This document shows positions 8,341-16,460 of a DNA stretch of 64,000 nucleotides, in pieces. Positions within the stretch are counted from its first letter, which is position 1. Each line of letters opens with the position of its first letter. A program made the translations under genes and the position numbers. This stretch comes from Streptomyces sclerotialus (lineage in GTDB: Bacteria; Actinomycetota; Actinomycetes; Streptomycetales; Streptomycetaceae), in contig NZ_JBFOHP010000002.1 in assembly GCF_040907265.1 (NCBI RefSeq), positions 2,194,501-2,258,500 on the forward strand, read 5' to 3'. The notes under the pieces are model-generated. The model was not told the origin of the DNA. It did not search any database and worked only from the letters and a program-made list of their open reading frames with translations.

Positions 8341-9432
8341 CTAACCGACCACCCGCCCCCGCAGAATCACCCGCCGCGGCGTGCCGAGAACCCGTACGTC
8401 CGCCCGAGGATCGGCCTCGTACACCACCAGGTCGGCCGGCGCGCCCTCGCTGAGCCCAGGACGCCCGAGCCACTCCCGGGCGCCCCACGCGGTCGCCGAG
8501 AGCGCATCCAGGGCCGGGATACCGGCCTTGACCAGCTCTCCGACCTCCTGGGCGACGAGACCGTGCGCGAGCGACCCGCCCGCGTCCGTACCGACGTACA
8601 CCGGCACCCCGGCGTCGTACGCCGCCCGTACCGTGTCGTAGCGGCGCTCGTGCAGCCGCCGCATGTGGTCGGCCCAGCGCGGGTACTTCTCGTCGCCGCC
8701 GGCCGCCAGCTGCGGGAAGGTCGCGATGTTCACCAGTGTGGGCACGATCGCGACGCCGCGCTCGGCGAAGAGCGGAATGGTCTCCTCGGTCAGGCCCGTC
8801 GCGTGCTCGATGCAGTCGATACCGGCCTCCACGAGGGGCGCGAGGGACTCCTCGGCAAAGCAGTGGGCCGTGACGCGTGCCCCCAGCCGGTGCGCCTCCG
8901 CTATCGCGGCCTCGACCGCGCCACGCGGCCAGCAGGACGCCAGGTCGCCCGTCTCCCGGTCGATCCAGTCGCCGACGAGCTTGACCCAGCCGTCGCCCCG
9001 CTTCGCCTCCTGCGCGACGTACGCCACCAGGTCCTCGGGCTCGATCTCGTGTGCGAAGTTGCGGATGTAGCGGCGGGTGCGCGCGATGTGGCGCCCGGCA
9101 CGGATGATCCGCGGCAGGTCCTCCCGGTCGTCGATCCAGCGGGTGTCGGCGGGTGAGCCGGCGTCCCGGATGAGCAGCGTGCCCGCCTCGCGGTCGGTGA
9201 GCGCCTGCTTCTCGCTGGTCGCCTCGTCCACCGCGCCGTGCGCGTCCAGGCCCACGTGGCAGTGGGCGTCGACCAGGCCCGGCAGCGCCCAGCCCTCGAT
9301 GGTGGTGACGTCCCGCGCCCCGGCCGGCCGTGTCCAGCTGACGCGTCCGCCGACGACCCACAGGTCCTCGCGTACGTCGTCCGGCCCGGCGAGGACCCTC
9401 CCCTTGATGTGCAGCACCGCGCTATCGCTCAT
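8341..9432 (-). CDS. Metal-dependent amidohydrolase
   Basis: A 363-residue member of the amidohydrolase superfamily (imidazolonepropionase/prolidase branch). After a short beta-sandwich N-terminus (VLHIKGRVLAGPDDV) the TIM barrel begins with the metal motif VDAHCHVGLD. Further visible motifs are LIRDAGSP, the possible carboxylated lysine in WVKLVGDW, AHCFAEESL, DCIEHATGLT and the late aspartate in VGTDAGGS. The sandwich closes near the C-terminus (ADVRVLGTPRRVILRG). The substrate is unknown; hydrolysis of a cyclic amide or dipeptide is typical. Start: ATG at 9432 gives the usual N-terminus. No ribosome binding site is present, but a -10-like TACAGT ends six bases upstream, so the message may be leaderless. 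Divergent from ectA. Confidence 0.85.
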   Translation of the reverse strand: MSDSAVLHIKGRVLAGPDDVREDLWVVGGRVSWTRPAGARDVTTIEGWALPGLVDAHCHVGLDAHGAVDEATSEKQALTDREAGTLLIRDAGSPADTRWIDDREDLPRIIRAGRHIARTRRYIRNFAHEIEPEDLVAYVAQEAKRGDGWVKLVGDWIDRETGDLASCWPRGAVEAAIAEAHRLGARVTAHCFAEESLAPLVEAGIDCIEHATGLTEETIPLFAERGVAIVPTLVNIATFPQLAAGGDEKYPRWADHMRRLHERRYDTVRAAYDAGVPVYVGTDAGGSLAHGLVAQEVGELVKAGIPALDALSATAWGAREWLGRPGLSEGAPADLVVYEADPRADVRVLGTPRRVILRGRVVG

Positions 9433-9842
9433 GCACGCACTGTACGAGCCGGGCGCGCAGCGCTGGACGGGGCCACCTCGCCGGAAGAATCCCGGAAACC
9501 CCATGGCGCTCGGGGCTTTCCTTGCTGTACACCTGTTACCTAAGAATTTCCAATTCTTGAGGTGCGCAGCTTCCCGTATTCTTCTGCCCGCTTTTCCGCA
9601 GCTCAAACGCGTCGATTCGGGTGACCCGCAAGGCCCGTAATTCGGACGGATCACGTGGTCGTTACCTACATGTGACCGACCCCACAGCGGGGAAGATTTG
9701 CCCCGTATTTTCCGGGCAAACCGAGACATCCCACGAGGCATTCGTGCGCCCGTGCGCCCCCGCGCGATAACACAGAACCCCCCGTCTCCGTAACCCCAGC
9801 CCGCGATGCATTTTCGAATTTCCCTGGGTAAATTTAATTCGC
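9433..9842. promoter_or_regulatory. ectA upstream region with three inverted repeats
   Basis: This 410-base divergent region holds no gene and is unusually A+T rich for the window. Three dyads stand out: AAGAATT-TCC-AATTCTT at 9542-9558 (perfect 7-base arms); TTTGCCC-N10-GGGCAAA at 9697-9720; and CGAATT-N15-AATTCG at 9815-9841, ending at the ectA start. A possible -10, TAAATT, lies at 9829-9834, eight bases before the ATG. No SD sequence precedes ectA. These are good places for osmotic-stress control, but no regulator can be named from sequence. Confidence 0.55.
9439..9444 (-). promoter_or_regulatory. -10-like hexamer of a leaderless amidohydrolase start
   Basis: On the minus strand TACAGT is followed by six bases (GCGTGC) and then the ATG at 9432. 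Spacing and lack of a Shine-Dalgarno sequence fit a leaderless transcript; the -35 region (TCCAGC) is weak. Confidence 0.5.
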
Positions 9843-10409
9843 ATGACCGCCGCACAAGCAGACCTTGCACGTGCCCGAAGCGAATTCAGAGAAATGCCGG
9901 AGGGCTTCAAGCTCGATGCCCCGCGAGTGGAGGACGGGGCGGCCATCTGGCGCATAGCCCGGGACTCCCGGACGCTGGACCTCAACTCGTCCTACAGCTA
10001 CCTGCTGTGGTGTCGTGACTTCGCCGCCACCTCCGTCGTCGCCCGCGACGCCGCGGGCGCGCCGGCCGCCTTCATCACCGGCTACCTCCGCCCCGCCCGC
10101 CCCGAGACCCTCGTCGTCTGGCAGGTCGCCGTCGACGACGCGCACCGGGGGCGCGGGCTGGCCGCAGCTCTCCTGGACGGCCTGGCCGGCCGTGTCGCGC
10201 AGGAGCAGGGCGTCACTCGCCTCGAGACCACGATCTCCCCCGACAACACCGCGTCGAACCGGCTGTTCGCCTCCTTCGCCGAGCGTCACCAGGCGTCCGT
10301 CGAGCGCGAGGTCCTCTTCGACGCCGGGCTCTTCCCCGAGGAGGGGCACGAGCCGGAGGTGCTGCACCGCATCGGTCCCTTCGCCGCCCCTGCGCCGCCA
10401 CGGCACTGA
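9843..10409 (+). CDS. ectA: L-2,4-diaminobutyrate acetyltransferase EctA
   Basis: EctA acetylates L-2,4-diaminobutyrate with acetyl-CoA, the second step of ectoine synthesis in the cytosol. The 188-residue protein is a GNAT enzyme with the EctA hallmarks LDLNSSYSYLLWCRDF at about residues 43-58, the acetyl-CoA loop VDDAHRGRGLAAALLDGL near 98-115, and the ETTISPDNTASNRLF segment. The MTAAQA N-terminus fits other Streptomyces EctA proteins. No ribosome binding site is seen before the ATG. First gene of ectABCD; 92 bases separate it from ectB. Confidence 0.97.
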   Translation: MTAAQADLARARSEFREMPEGFKLDAPRVEDGAAIWRIARDSRTLDLNSSYSYLLWCRDFAATSVVARDAAGAPAAFITGYLRPARPETLVVWQVAVDDAHRGRGLAAALLDGLAGRVAQEQGVTRLETTISPDNTASNRLFASFAERHQASVEREVLFDAGLFPEEGHEPEVLHRIGPFAAPAPPRH

Positions 10410-10443
10410 GCCGCAGCGCGAGCCGCAGCGCGAGCCACAGCGC
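10408..10443 (+). repeat. 12-bp repeat, three copies, between ectA and ectB
   Basis: GAGCCGCAGCGC at 10408-10419 and 10420-10431, then GAGCCACAGCGC (one change) at 10432-10443. It starts within the ectA stop codon. Non-coding. Confidence 0.85.
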
Positions 10444-10501
10444 TGCGCCTCACCCCACGACTTCCCTCTCTGTCACACCCCACATCTCCCAGGAGCATGC
10501 T

Positions 10502-11770
10502 GTGACCATCACCCAGCCGGACCTGAGCGTCTTCGAGACCGTCGAATCCGAGGTGCGGAGCTACTGCCGCGGCTGGCCCACCGTCTTCGACCGGGCGCAG
10601 GGCAGCCGCATGTACGACGAGGACGGCCACGCCTACCTCGACTTCTTCGCCGGTGCCGGGTCGCTGAACTACGGCCACAACAACCCGGTACTCAAACGGG
10701 CCCTGATCGACTACATCGAGCGGGACGGCGTCACCCACGGCCTGGACATGTCCACCACGGCCAAGCGGGCGTTCCTGGAGTCGTTCCAGAACGTCATCCT
10801 GCGCCCGCGTGACCTGCCGTACAAGGTCATGTTCCCGGGCCCGACGGGCACCAACGCGGTCGAGGCCGCGCTGAAGCTGGCCCGCAAGGTCAAGGGCCGC
10901 GAGTCGATCGTGTCCTTCACCAACGCCTTCCACGGCATGTCGCTGGGCTCGCTCGCGGTCACCGGCAACGCCTTCAAGCGCGCCGGCGCCGGCATCCCGC
11001 TGGTGCACGGCACCCCGATGCCGTTCGACCACTACCTGGACGGCCGCTACCCGGACTTCCTCTGGTTCGAGCGGCTGCTGGAGGACCAGGGCTCGGGCCT
11101 CAACCAGCCCGCCGCCGTCATCGTCGAGACGGTCCAGGGCGAGGGCGGCATCAACGTCGCCCGTCCCGAGTGGCTGCGCGCCCTCGCGGATCTGTGCCAC
11201 CGCCGTGACATGCTGCTCATCGTGGACGACATCCAGATGGGCTGCGGCCGCACCGGTGCCTTCTTCTCCTTCGAGGAGGCGGGCATCGTGCCGGACATCG
11301 TCACGGTCTCCAAGTCCATCAGCGGCTACGGCCTGCCGCTCGCGCTCACGCTCTTCAAGCCGGAGCTGGACGTCTGGGAGCCGGGCGAGCACAACGGCAC
11401 CTTCCGCGGCAACAACCCGGCCTTCGTCACGGCCGCCGCGACCCTGGACACCTACTGGGCCGACGGCCAGATGGAGAAGCAGACCATCGCCCGCGGTGAG
11501 ATCATCGAATCGCACCTGCGAGCCATCGCCGAGGAGCACCCGCGGGCCGGTGTGGACTACCGCGGCCGCGGCATGGTCTGGGGGATGGAGTTCGCCGACA
11601 AGAGCCTGGCGAACAAGATCTCCAAGCGGGCCTTCGAACTGGGCCTGCTGATCGAGACTTCGGGGCCGGAGAGTGAGGTCGTCAAGCTGCTGCCGGCACT
11701 CACCACCACCCCCGATGAGCTGGACGAGGGTCTGCGCATCCTCGCCCGCGCGGTCCGCGACAGCGTCTGA
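10502..11770 (+). CDS. ectB: Diaminobutyrate--2-oxoglutarate transaminase EctB
   Basis: EctB makes L-2,4-diaminobutyrate from aspartate-semialdehyde with glutamate as amino donor, the first ectoine step. The 422-residue class III aminotransferase shows FFAGAGSLNYGHNN near the N-terminus, MFPGPTGTNAVEAALKLAR, the PLP aspartate in LLIVDDIQMGCGRTG and the Schiff-base lysine at about 271 (TVSKSISGYGLPLA). GTG start with AGGAG about eight bases upstream. A perfect 14-base-pair hairpin follows before ectC. Confidence 0.97.
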   Translation: MTITQPDLSVFETVESEVRSYCRGWPTVFDRAQGSRMYDEDGHAYLDFFAGAGSLNYGHNNPVLKRALIDYIERDGVTHGLDMSTTAKRAFLESFQNVILRPRDLPYKVMFPGPTGTNAVEAALKLARKVKGRESIVSFTNAFHGMSLGSLAVTGNAFKRAGAGIPLVHGTPMPFDHYLDGRYPDFLWFERLLEDQGSGLNQPAAVIVETVQGEGGINVARPEWLRALADLCHRRDMLLIVDDIQMGCGRTGAFFSFEEAGIVPDIVTVSKSISGYGLPLALTLFKPELDVWEPGEHNGTFRGNNPAFVTAAATLDTYWADGQMEKQTIARGEIIESHLRAIAEEHPRAGVDYRGRGMVWGMEFADKSLANKISKRAFELGLLIETSGPESEVVKLLPALTTTPDELDEGLRILARAVRDSV

Positions 11771-11781
11771 CGGACGCACCC

Positions 11782-11813
11782 GGGAGGGGCCGGCCGGACG
11801 GCCGGCCCCTCCC
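11782..11813 (+). terminator. Perfect 14-bp hairpin between ectB and ectC
   Basis: GGGAGGGGCCGGCC pairs exactly with GGCCGGCCCCTCCC around a GGAC tetraloop. There is no T-tract downstream and ectC starts 42 bases later, so it may be an internal attenuator or a processing/stability element rather than the operon end. Confidence 0.7.
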
Positions 11814-11854
11814 GCCGGACCTCACCACTCGCAGAACAGAAAGGCACCAGCCAC

Positions 11855-12259
11855 GTGATCGTTCGCTCGTTCAAGGACATCGAGGGCACCGACCGCCACG
11901 TCAAGTCCGCTTCGGGGACGTGGGAGAGCAAGCGCATCGTGCTCGCCAAGGAGGGCGTCGGCTTCTCGCTGCACGAAACCATCCTTTACGCGGGCACCGA
12001 GACCGACATGTGGTACGCGAACCACATCGAGGCCGTACTGTGCGTAGAGGGCGAGGCAGAGCTCGAGAACCGGGAGACCGGTGAGAAGCACTGGATCGAG
12101 CCCGGCACGATGTACCTGCTCAACGGCCACGAGAAGCACACCCTGCGGCCGAAGACGGACTTCCGTTGCGTGTGCGTCTTCAACCCGCCGGTCACCGGTC
12201 GCGAGGACCACGACGAGAACGGCGTGTACCCGCTGCTCACCGAGCCCGAGGCGAGCTGA
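11855..12259 (+). CDS. ectC: L-ectoine synthase EctC
   Basis: EctC cyclises N-gamma-acetyl-diaminobutyrate to ectoine. The 134-residue cupin is of standard length and shows [18 protein letters not shown] at the N-terminus, [20 protein letters not shown] with the metal-binding region, and the conserved [15 protein letters not shown] motif. GTG start with AAAGG about eleven bases upstream. It is preceded by a strong hairpin and followed by ectD after 74 bases. Confidence 0.97.
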   Translation: MIVRSFKDIEGTDRHVKSASGTWESKRIVLAKEGVGFSLHETILYAGTETDMWYANHIEAVLCVEGEAELENRETGEKHWIEPGTMYLLNGHEKHTLRPKTDFRCVCVFNPPVTGREDHDENGVYPLLTEPEAS

Positions 12260-12333
12260 CGCCGCTGGATCAGGCCCGCTGCCCCGTCCGGCAGTTGAGG
12301 AAGGCACGTACGAGAGGAGAGGAAGGCAACACC

Positions 12334-13233
12334 ATGACCACCGCACCCGAGCGCACCGCCGACCTGTACCCGACCCGTGGGGCCACCGAGGTGATCACCC
12401 CGCGGCAGGACCCGGTGGTGTGGTCGCAGCCCGGCACGGCAGGCCCTTTCCAGCCGTCCGAGCTGAGCGACTTCGAACGCGACGGCTTCTTCGCCATCGA
12501 GGAACTCATCACGGCGGACGAGGTCGCGGTGTACCGCGCCGAACTGGACCGGCTCACCCATGACCCGGAGATCAAGGCCGACCCGCGCTCGATCGTCGAG
12601 CCGAAGTCGGACAAGGTCCGGTCCGTATTCGAGGTGCACAAGATCAGCGAGGTGTTCGCCAAGCTGGTCGCCGACCCGCGCGTAGTGGGACGCGCCCGTC
12701 AGATCCTCGGCTCGGACGTCTACGTCCACCAGTCGCGGATCAACGTCAAGCCGGGCTTCGGTGCGTCCGGGTTCTACTGGCACTCGGACTTCGAGACCTG
12801 GCACGCCGAGGACGGCCTGCCGAACATGCGCACGGTGTCCGTCTCGATCGCGCTGACCGAGAACTACGACACCAACGGCGGCCTGATGATCATGCCTGGC
12901 TCGCACAAGTACTTCCTGGGCTGTGCGGGTGAGACGCCGCTGGACAACTACAAGAAGTCGCTGCAGATGCAGGACGCCGGCACGCCCTCGGACGAGGCCC
13001 TGACCAAGCTCGCCGACCAGTACGGCATCAAGCTGTTCACCGGCAAGGCCGGCTCGGCGACCTGGTTCGACTGCAACTGCATGCACGGTTCCGGCGACAA
13101 CATCACGCCGTACCCGCGCAGCAACGTCTTCATCGTGTTCAACAGCGTGGAGAACGCCGCGGTGGAGCCGTTCGCGGCCCCGGTGCGGCGTCCGGAGTTC
13201 ATCGGCGCCCGGGACTTCACCCCGGTCAAGTGA
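12334..13233 (+). CDS. ectD: Ectoine 5-hydroxylase EctD
   Basis: EctD converts ectoine to 5-hydroxyectoine, using Fe(II), 2-oxoglutarate and oxygen. The 299-residue dioxygenase of the PhyH group has its iron triad: FYWHSDFETWH with H about 150 and D about 152, and the distal H about 251 in NCMHGSGDN. The MMIMPGSHKYFLGC stretch is the EctD signature. ATG start chosen at 12334 because GAGAGGAGAGGAAGG lies just upstream; longer in-frame extensions run back into ectC. Last gene of the operon, followed by a large hairpin. Confidence 0.97.
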   Translation: MTTAPERTADLYPTRGATEVITPRQDPVVWSQPGTAGPFQPSELSDFERDGFFAIEELITADEVAVYRAELDRLTHDPEIKADPRSIVEPKSDKVRSVFEVHKISEVFAKLVADPRVVGRARQILGSDVYVHQSRINVKPGFGASGFYWHSDFETWHAEDGLPNMRTVSVSIALTENYDTNGGLMIMPGSHKYFLGCAGETPLDNYKKSLQMQDAGTPSDEALTKLADQYGIKLFTGKAGSATWFDCNCMHGSGDNITPYPRSNVFIVFNSVENAAVEPFAAPVRRPEFIGARDFTPVK

Positions 13234-13283
13234 GGCGCGACTCCGTGGTGTCCTCTTCTTCGTGACGAGGAGCCCGGTTCCGG

Positions 13284-13320
13284 GCCGGGGGGCCTTGGGC
13301 CCAGCCCAAGGGTCCCCGGC
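13284..13320. terminator. Bidirectional terminator between ectD and the anti-sigma gene
   Basis: Arms 13284-13300 and 13304-13320 pair over 17 positions with one G.U pair and one mismatch around a CCA loop. It ends right at the stop codon of the convergent gene. Confidence 0.8.
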
Positions 13321-14379
13321 TCACAACCAGGCCAGTGACGCGGCCGTCGCCAGCACATGCTGAGCGGCGGCCGCGTCGCCTGCCTGGCCCCGGCTCACCT
13401 CCTGCGGGGTGAGCCGGCCGCCCACCAGCAGGCAGAGGTCGACCGCGTCCAGGACCAGTTCGGCGGCGACCGGCTCGGCGGCCGGGCCCAGCACCCAGTC
13501 GCCGCCCGCCTCGCCCTCCACCGCCAGCAGGACCGGCCGGGCGCCGTCCCCCAGCGCCAGGTCCAGGATGCGTACCGCGAGCGCCACCAGCCGACGCAGG
13601 TGCACGGGCGGCGGCGGGGGCACGGTCAGCCCCAGTGCCCGCCCGATGTCCCGGGTGTGGATCCAGGTCTCGAACGCCCGGATCACGTAGTGGTCGGCGA
13701 CCGGCAGCCGCTTCCCCATCAGCGCGGTGGGCAGCGCGGCCGGTTCCTCCTCCCGGGCCTCCGGCAGGTCCAGCAGGCCGTGCGCCTGGGTCCGCCAGGC
13801 CTCGGCCGTCTCGGCCGGCGGCCGGGTGTGCTCGTACGCCACCACCTCCTCCGTACGCGCCGCCCAGCGCACCTCCCAGGGCGCCGCGTCCCCGGTGCCG
13901 CCCGGCTCGGCCCGCGTCACCGGCAGCATCCCCAGCCGCTCGGCCAGCGGCTCGTCCGCCGCGATCAGGTGCGCGACCGTGCCCTGCACGTCCCAGTCGT
14001 GCACCACCGGCGTTCCCCAGCGCGCAGGCGTACCGTCCAGCTCGCGCAGCAGCGCCTCCAGGCTCGCGACCGCAGCGGCGTACGGCGCCGCGTGCGCGGC
14101 CGGTGCGTCGTGCCCGGTGCGCGCCGCCCGGGCGCCTGCCATCAGCCGCCCCCGGCCGACCTTGTCCACGCCCCGCCGGCCGCCCTTGGCCGGCTCGGCG
14201 GGCGGTCCGTCCAGCCGGTGCACGGCCTCCCGCAGCCGTGCCAGTTCCTCAGCGCACTCCGCGCAGTCCTCGACGTGCGCGCGGATGCGCTCCTCGTCGC
14301 CGGACATCACCGCGTCCAGCGCCCAGGCGGCGAGCAGCTCGGCGATCTCGGGGTGCTCCTCCGCGGGGTCCCAGCCCAT
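13321..14379 (-). CDS. Zinc-finger anti-sigma-like protein with MDMPI/DinB-type domain
   Basis: A 352-residue cytosolic protein, start codon overlapping the stop of the upstream sigma factor (TGATG), so the pair is translationally coupled. The N-terminus (about residues 10-55) carries the HxxxCxxC zinc-binding anti-sigma motif HVEDCAECAEEL. Residues about 90-230 resemble the DinB-like maleylpyruvate isomerase N-terminal fold (VHDWDVQGTVAHLIAADEPLAERLG), followed by an MDMPI C-terminal-like domain (FETWIHTRDIGRALG). The usual transmembrane helix of anti-sigma factors is absent. Inference: it binds and inhibits the sigma factor, possibly releasing it in response to a thiol or redox signal. A second catalytic role cannot be excluded. 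Confidence 0.72.
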   Translation of the reverse strand: MGWDPAEEHPEIAELLAAWALDAVMSGDEERIRAHVEDCAECAEELARLREAVHRLDGPPAEPAKGGRRGVDKVGRGRLMAGARAARTGHDAPAAHAAPYAAAVASLEALLRELDGTPARWGTPVVHDWDVQGTVAHLIAADEPLAERLGMLPVTRAEPGGTGDAAPWEVRWAARTEEVVAYEHTRPPAETAEAWRTQAHGLLDLPEAREEEPAALPTALMGKRLPVADHYVIRAFETWIHTRDIGRALGLTVPPPPPVHLRRLVALAVRILDLALGDGARPVLLAVEGEAGGDWVLGPAAEPVAAELVLDAVDLCLLVGGRLTPQEVSRGQAGDAAAAQHVLATAASLAWL

Positions 14380-14948
14380 CAGATGCCCTTCTCCACGGCC
14401 GGATCCGGCGGGTCGGCCAGCCGGTCGGCGAGGCTGCGCAGCGCCACGCGGAGCCTGGTCTTGGCGGTGCCTTCGGGAATGCCCAGTTCCACCGCGGCCT
14501 GCCGGTAGGTGCGCCCGGCGAAGTACGCCAGGTGGAGCACCTGCCGCTGGGCCAGCGGGAGTTCGGCGAGCGCGGTGTGCGGCAGCAGCGCGGCGCCGGC
14601 GAGCACCGCCCGGCGCTCCCGCTCCTCCTCGCACATCCGGTCCACGGCGCGGCGGTGGGCGCGCATGCTGAGCCAGGCCCGCAGTGACCCGCGGGCCGGG
14701 TCGAAGGCGTAGGGACGGGCCCACAGGTGGGTGAGGACCTCCTGGACGACCTCCTCGGCGGCGTTCGTGCTGCGGGTGACGCGAGCGGCCACGGCGTACG
14801 TGAGCCCGCCGAAGGCGTCGTACACCTCGCCGAGGGCGGACTCGTCGCCGTACACCAGTCGCCGGTGCAGGTCCTCGTCGCGCGGCGGAGTCGTCGGGCT
14901 AGCAGTTCTCCGGTCCACCGGCACCACCTCGTGAGGTCGTGCTGCCAT
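14379..14948 (-). CDS. ECF-type RNA polymerase sigma factor
   Basis: A sigma-70 family protein of 189 residues with region 2 (LVYGDESALGEVYDAFGGLTYAVAARVT, then EEVVQEVLTHLWARPYAFDP) and region 4 with the helix-turn-helix TYRQAAVELGIPEGTAKTRLR. There is no region 1.1 or 3, as in ECF sigma factors; SigK-like groups are closest by eye. It directs RNA polymerase to an unknown regulon and is probably held by the coupled zinc-finger partner downstream. The ATG at 14948 has TAGGA immediately against it, which is too close. A GTG a few codons downstream (ACGAGG-TGGTGCCG-GTG) is an alternative start giving a slightly shorter protein. Confidence 0.85.
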   Translation of the reverse strand: MAARPHEVVPVDRRTASPTTPPRDEDLHRRLVYGDESALGEVYDAFGGLTYAVAARVTRSTNAAEEVVQEVLTHLWARPYAFDPARGSLRAWLSMRAHRRAVDRMCEEERERRAVLAGAALLPHTALAELPLAQRQVLHLAYFAGRTYRQAAVELGIPEGTAKTRLRVALRSLADRLADPPDPAVEKGI

Positions 14949-15087
14949 TCCTAGCTGTCCGCGCCGCCGCGCGGTAGCCGTCCGCCCGGCCGAATTGCCC
15001 GGCGCGCCGGTGAGGCTAGCCTGATCCGGCGCGGTTCCGGCAGGGAACAAGCGGACACACACGAACGACCAGAACCGAGGGAGCACC

Positions 15088-16395
15088 ATGCCCATCGACC
15101 GGCGGCCGGGGGTCGTCCTGACCGATCACGTCCTCCAGGTCCCGCTGGACCACGACGCGCCGGACGGCGAGCGGATCGAGGTCTTCGCGCGGGAGGCGGT
15201 GGCCGCGGGCCGGGAGCGGGAGCGGCTGCCGTGGCTGCTGTACCTGCGCGGCGGACCGGGGCTCACGACGCCCCGCCCGCTCGCCCGCGACTCCTGGCTG
15301 GACCGCGCACTGCGCGACTACCGCGTACTGCTGCTGGACCAGCGGGGTACGGGACGCTCCACGCCCGCGACCCGGCAGACCCTCGCGCGCCGCGGCTCGC
15401 CGCGGGAACAGGCCGCGTACCTGGCCCACTTCCGCGCCGACTCGATCGTCCGGGACGCCGAGCTGTTCCGCCGCCACCTGATCGGGGAGGAGCGGTGGAG
15501 CGTACTGGGGCAGAGCTTCGGCGGCTTCTGTACGGTCCACTACCTCAGCCGCGCCCCCGAAGGGCTGCGCGAGGCGTTCGTCACCGGCGGTCTGCCGGGC
15601 CTGGACGTGAGCGCCCAGGACGTCTACCGGGCGGCGTATCCGCGTATCGCGCGCAAGAACGCGGCGCATTACGCGCGTTATCCGCAGGACGTGGAGTCGG
15701 TCCTGCGGATCGCGGCGCACCTCCGGGAGCGGGACGTGCGGCTGCCGGGCGGCGGGCGGCTGACCGCCGAGGCGTTCCAGGGGCTCGGGATGATGCTGGG
15801 CACCGGCAGCGGCTCGTACGCGCTGCACGACATCCTGGACGAGGCCTGGGTGTCCGGGGTGTCCGGGCCTGAGCTGTCGGACGTGTTCCTGGAGCGGGTG
15901 CGGGCGCGGCTGTCGTTCGCCGAGTCCCCGATGTTCGCCGTGCTGCACGAGTCGATCTACGGCCAGCGGTCGGTGGATCCGAAGGGTACTGGCTGGGCGG
16001 CCGAGGCGGTGCGCGGGGAGTTCCCGCAGTTCGACGTGGACCGGGCGCTGGCGGACGGCGGCCCGCTGCACTTCACGGGCGAGACGATCTTCCCGTGGCT
16101 GTTCGACACCGACCCGGCGCTGCGGCCGCTCAAGGAGACCGCCCACGCACTGGCCGAGCGCACCGACTGGCCCGACCTCTACGACGCGGAGCGGCTGGCG
16201 GCGAACGAGGTGCCGGTCGTGGCGGCGGTGTACGCGGACGACATGTACGTCGACGCCGGGCACTCGCTGCGTACCGCGGAGCGCATCCGTGGCCTGCGGG
16301 CGTGGGTGACCAACGAGTGGGAGCACGACGGGCTGACCGCCGGCGGCGGTGCGGTGCTGGACCGGCTGCTGCGCATGGTGCGCGGGGAGGTCTGA
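15088..16395 (+). CDS. Alpha/beta hydrolase, proline iminopeptidase-like (S33)
   Basis: A 435-residue S33-family peptidase without signal peptide, so cytosolic. It would release N-terminal proline or other residues from short peptides. Visible features: the oxyanion motif LYLRGGPGLTTPRP near residue 50, LLDQRGTGRSTPA, the nucleophile serine in VLGQSFGGFC near residue 148, and the late acid/His region YADDMYVDAGHSL and TNEWEHDGL. ATG with GAGGGAG seven bases upstream. Divergent from the sigma factor, with 139 bases between. No operon partner. Confidence 0.87.
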   Translation: MPIDRRPGVVLTDHVLQVPLDHDAPDGERIEVFAREAVAAGRERERLPWLLYLRGGPGLTTPRPLARDSWLDRALRDYRVLLLDQRGTGRSTPATRQTLARRGSPREQAAYLAHFRADSIVRDAELFRRHLIGEERWSVLGQSFGGFCTVHYLSRAPEGLREAFVTGGLPGLDVSAQDVYRAAYPRIARKNAAHYARYPQDVESVLRIAAHLRERDVRLPGGGRLTAEAFQGLGMMLGTGSGSYALHDILDEAWVSGVSGPELSDVFLERVRARLSFAESPMFAVLHESIYGQRSVDPKGTGWAAEAVRGEFPQFDVDRALADGGPLHFTGETIFPWLFDTDPALRPLKETAHALAERTDWPDLYDAERLAANEVPVVAAVYADDMYVDAGHSLRTAERIRGLRAWVTNEWEHDGLTAGGGAVLDRLLRMVRGEV

Positions 16396-16408
16396 GGGCC
16401 GGTGCGGG

Positions 16409-16447
16409 TCCGGGCGGACGGCCGTAGGGCGCGGCCACCCGCCCGGA
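16409..16447. terminator. Hairpin between the peptidase and OYE genes
   Basis: TCCGGGCGG at 16409-16417 and CCGCCCGGA at 16439-16447 are perfect complements around a 21-base GC-rich loop, between two convergent genes. Confidence 0.6.
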
Positions 16448-16460
16448 GTACTGCGGGGGA

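Noticed and set aside
14949..15087. GGAACC in the sigma factor upstream region as an ECF -35 for autoregulation
   Set aside because: GGAACC is followed by 16-17 bases and GCCTC rather than a CGTC-type -10, so an autoregulated ECF promoter is not supported.
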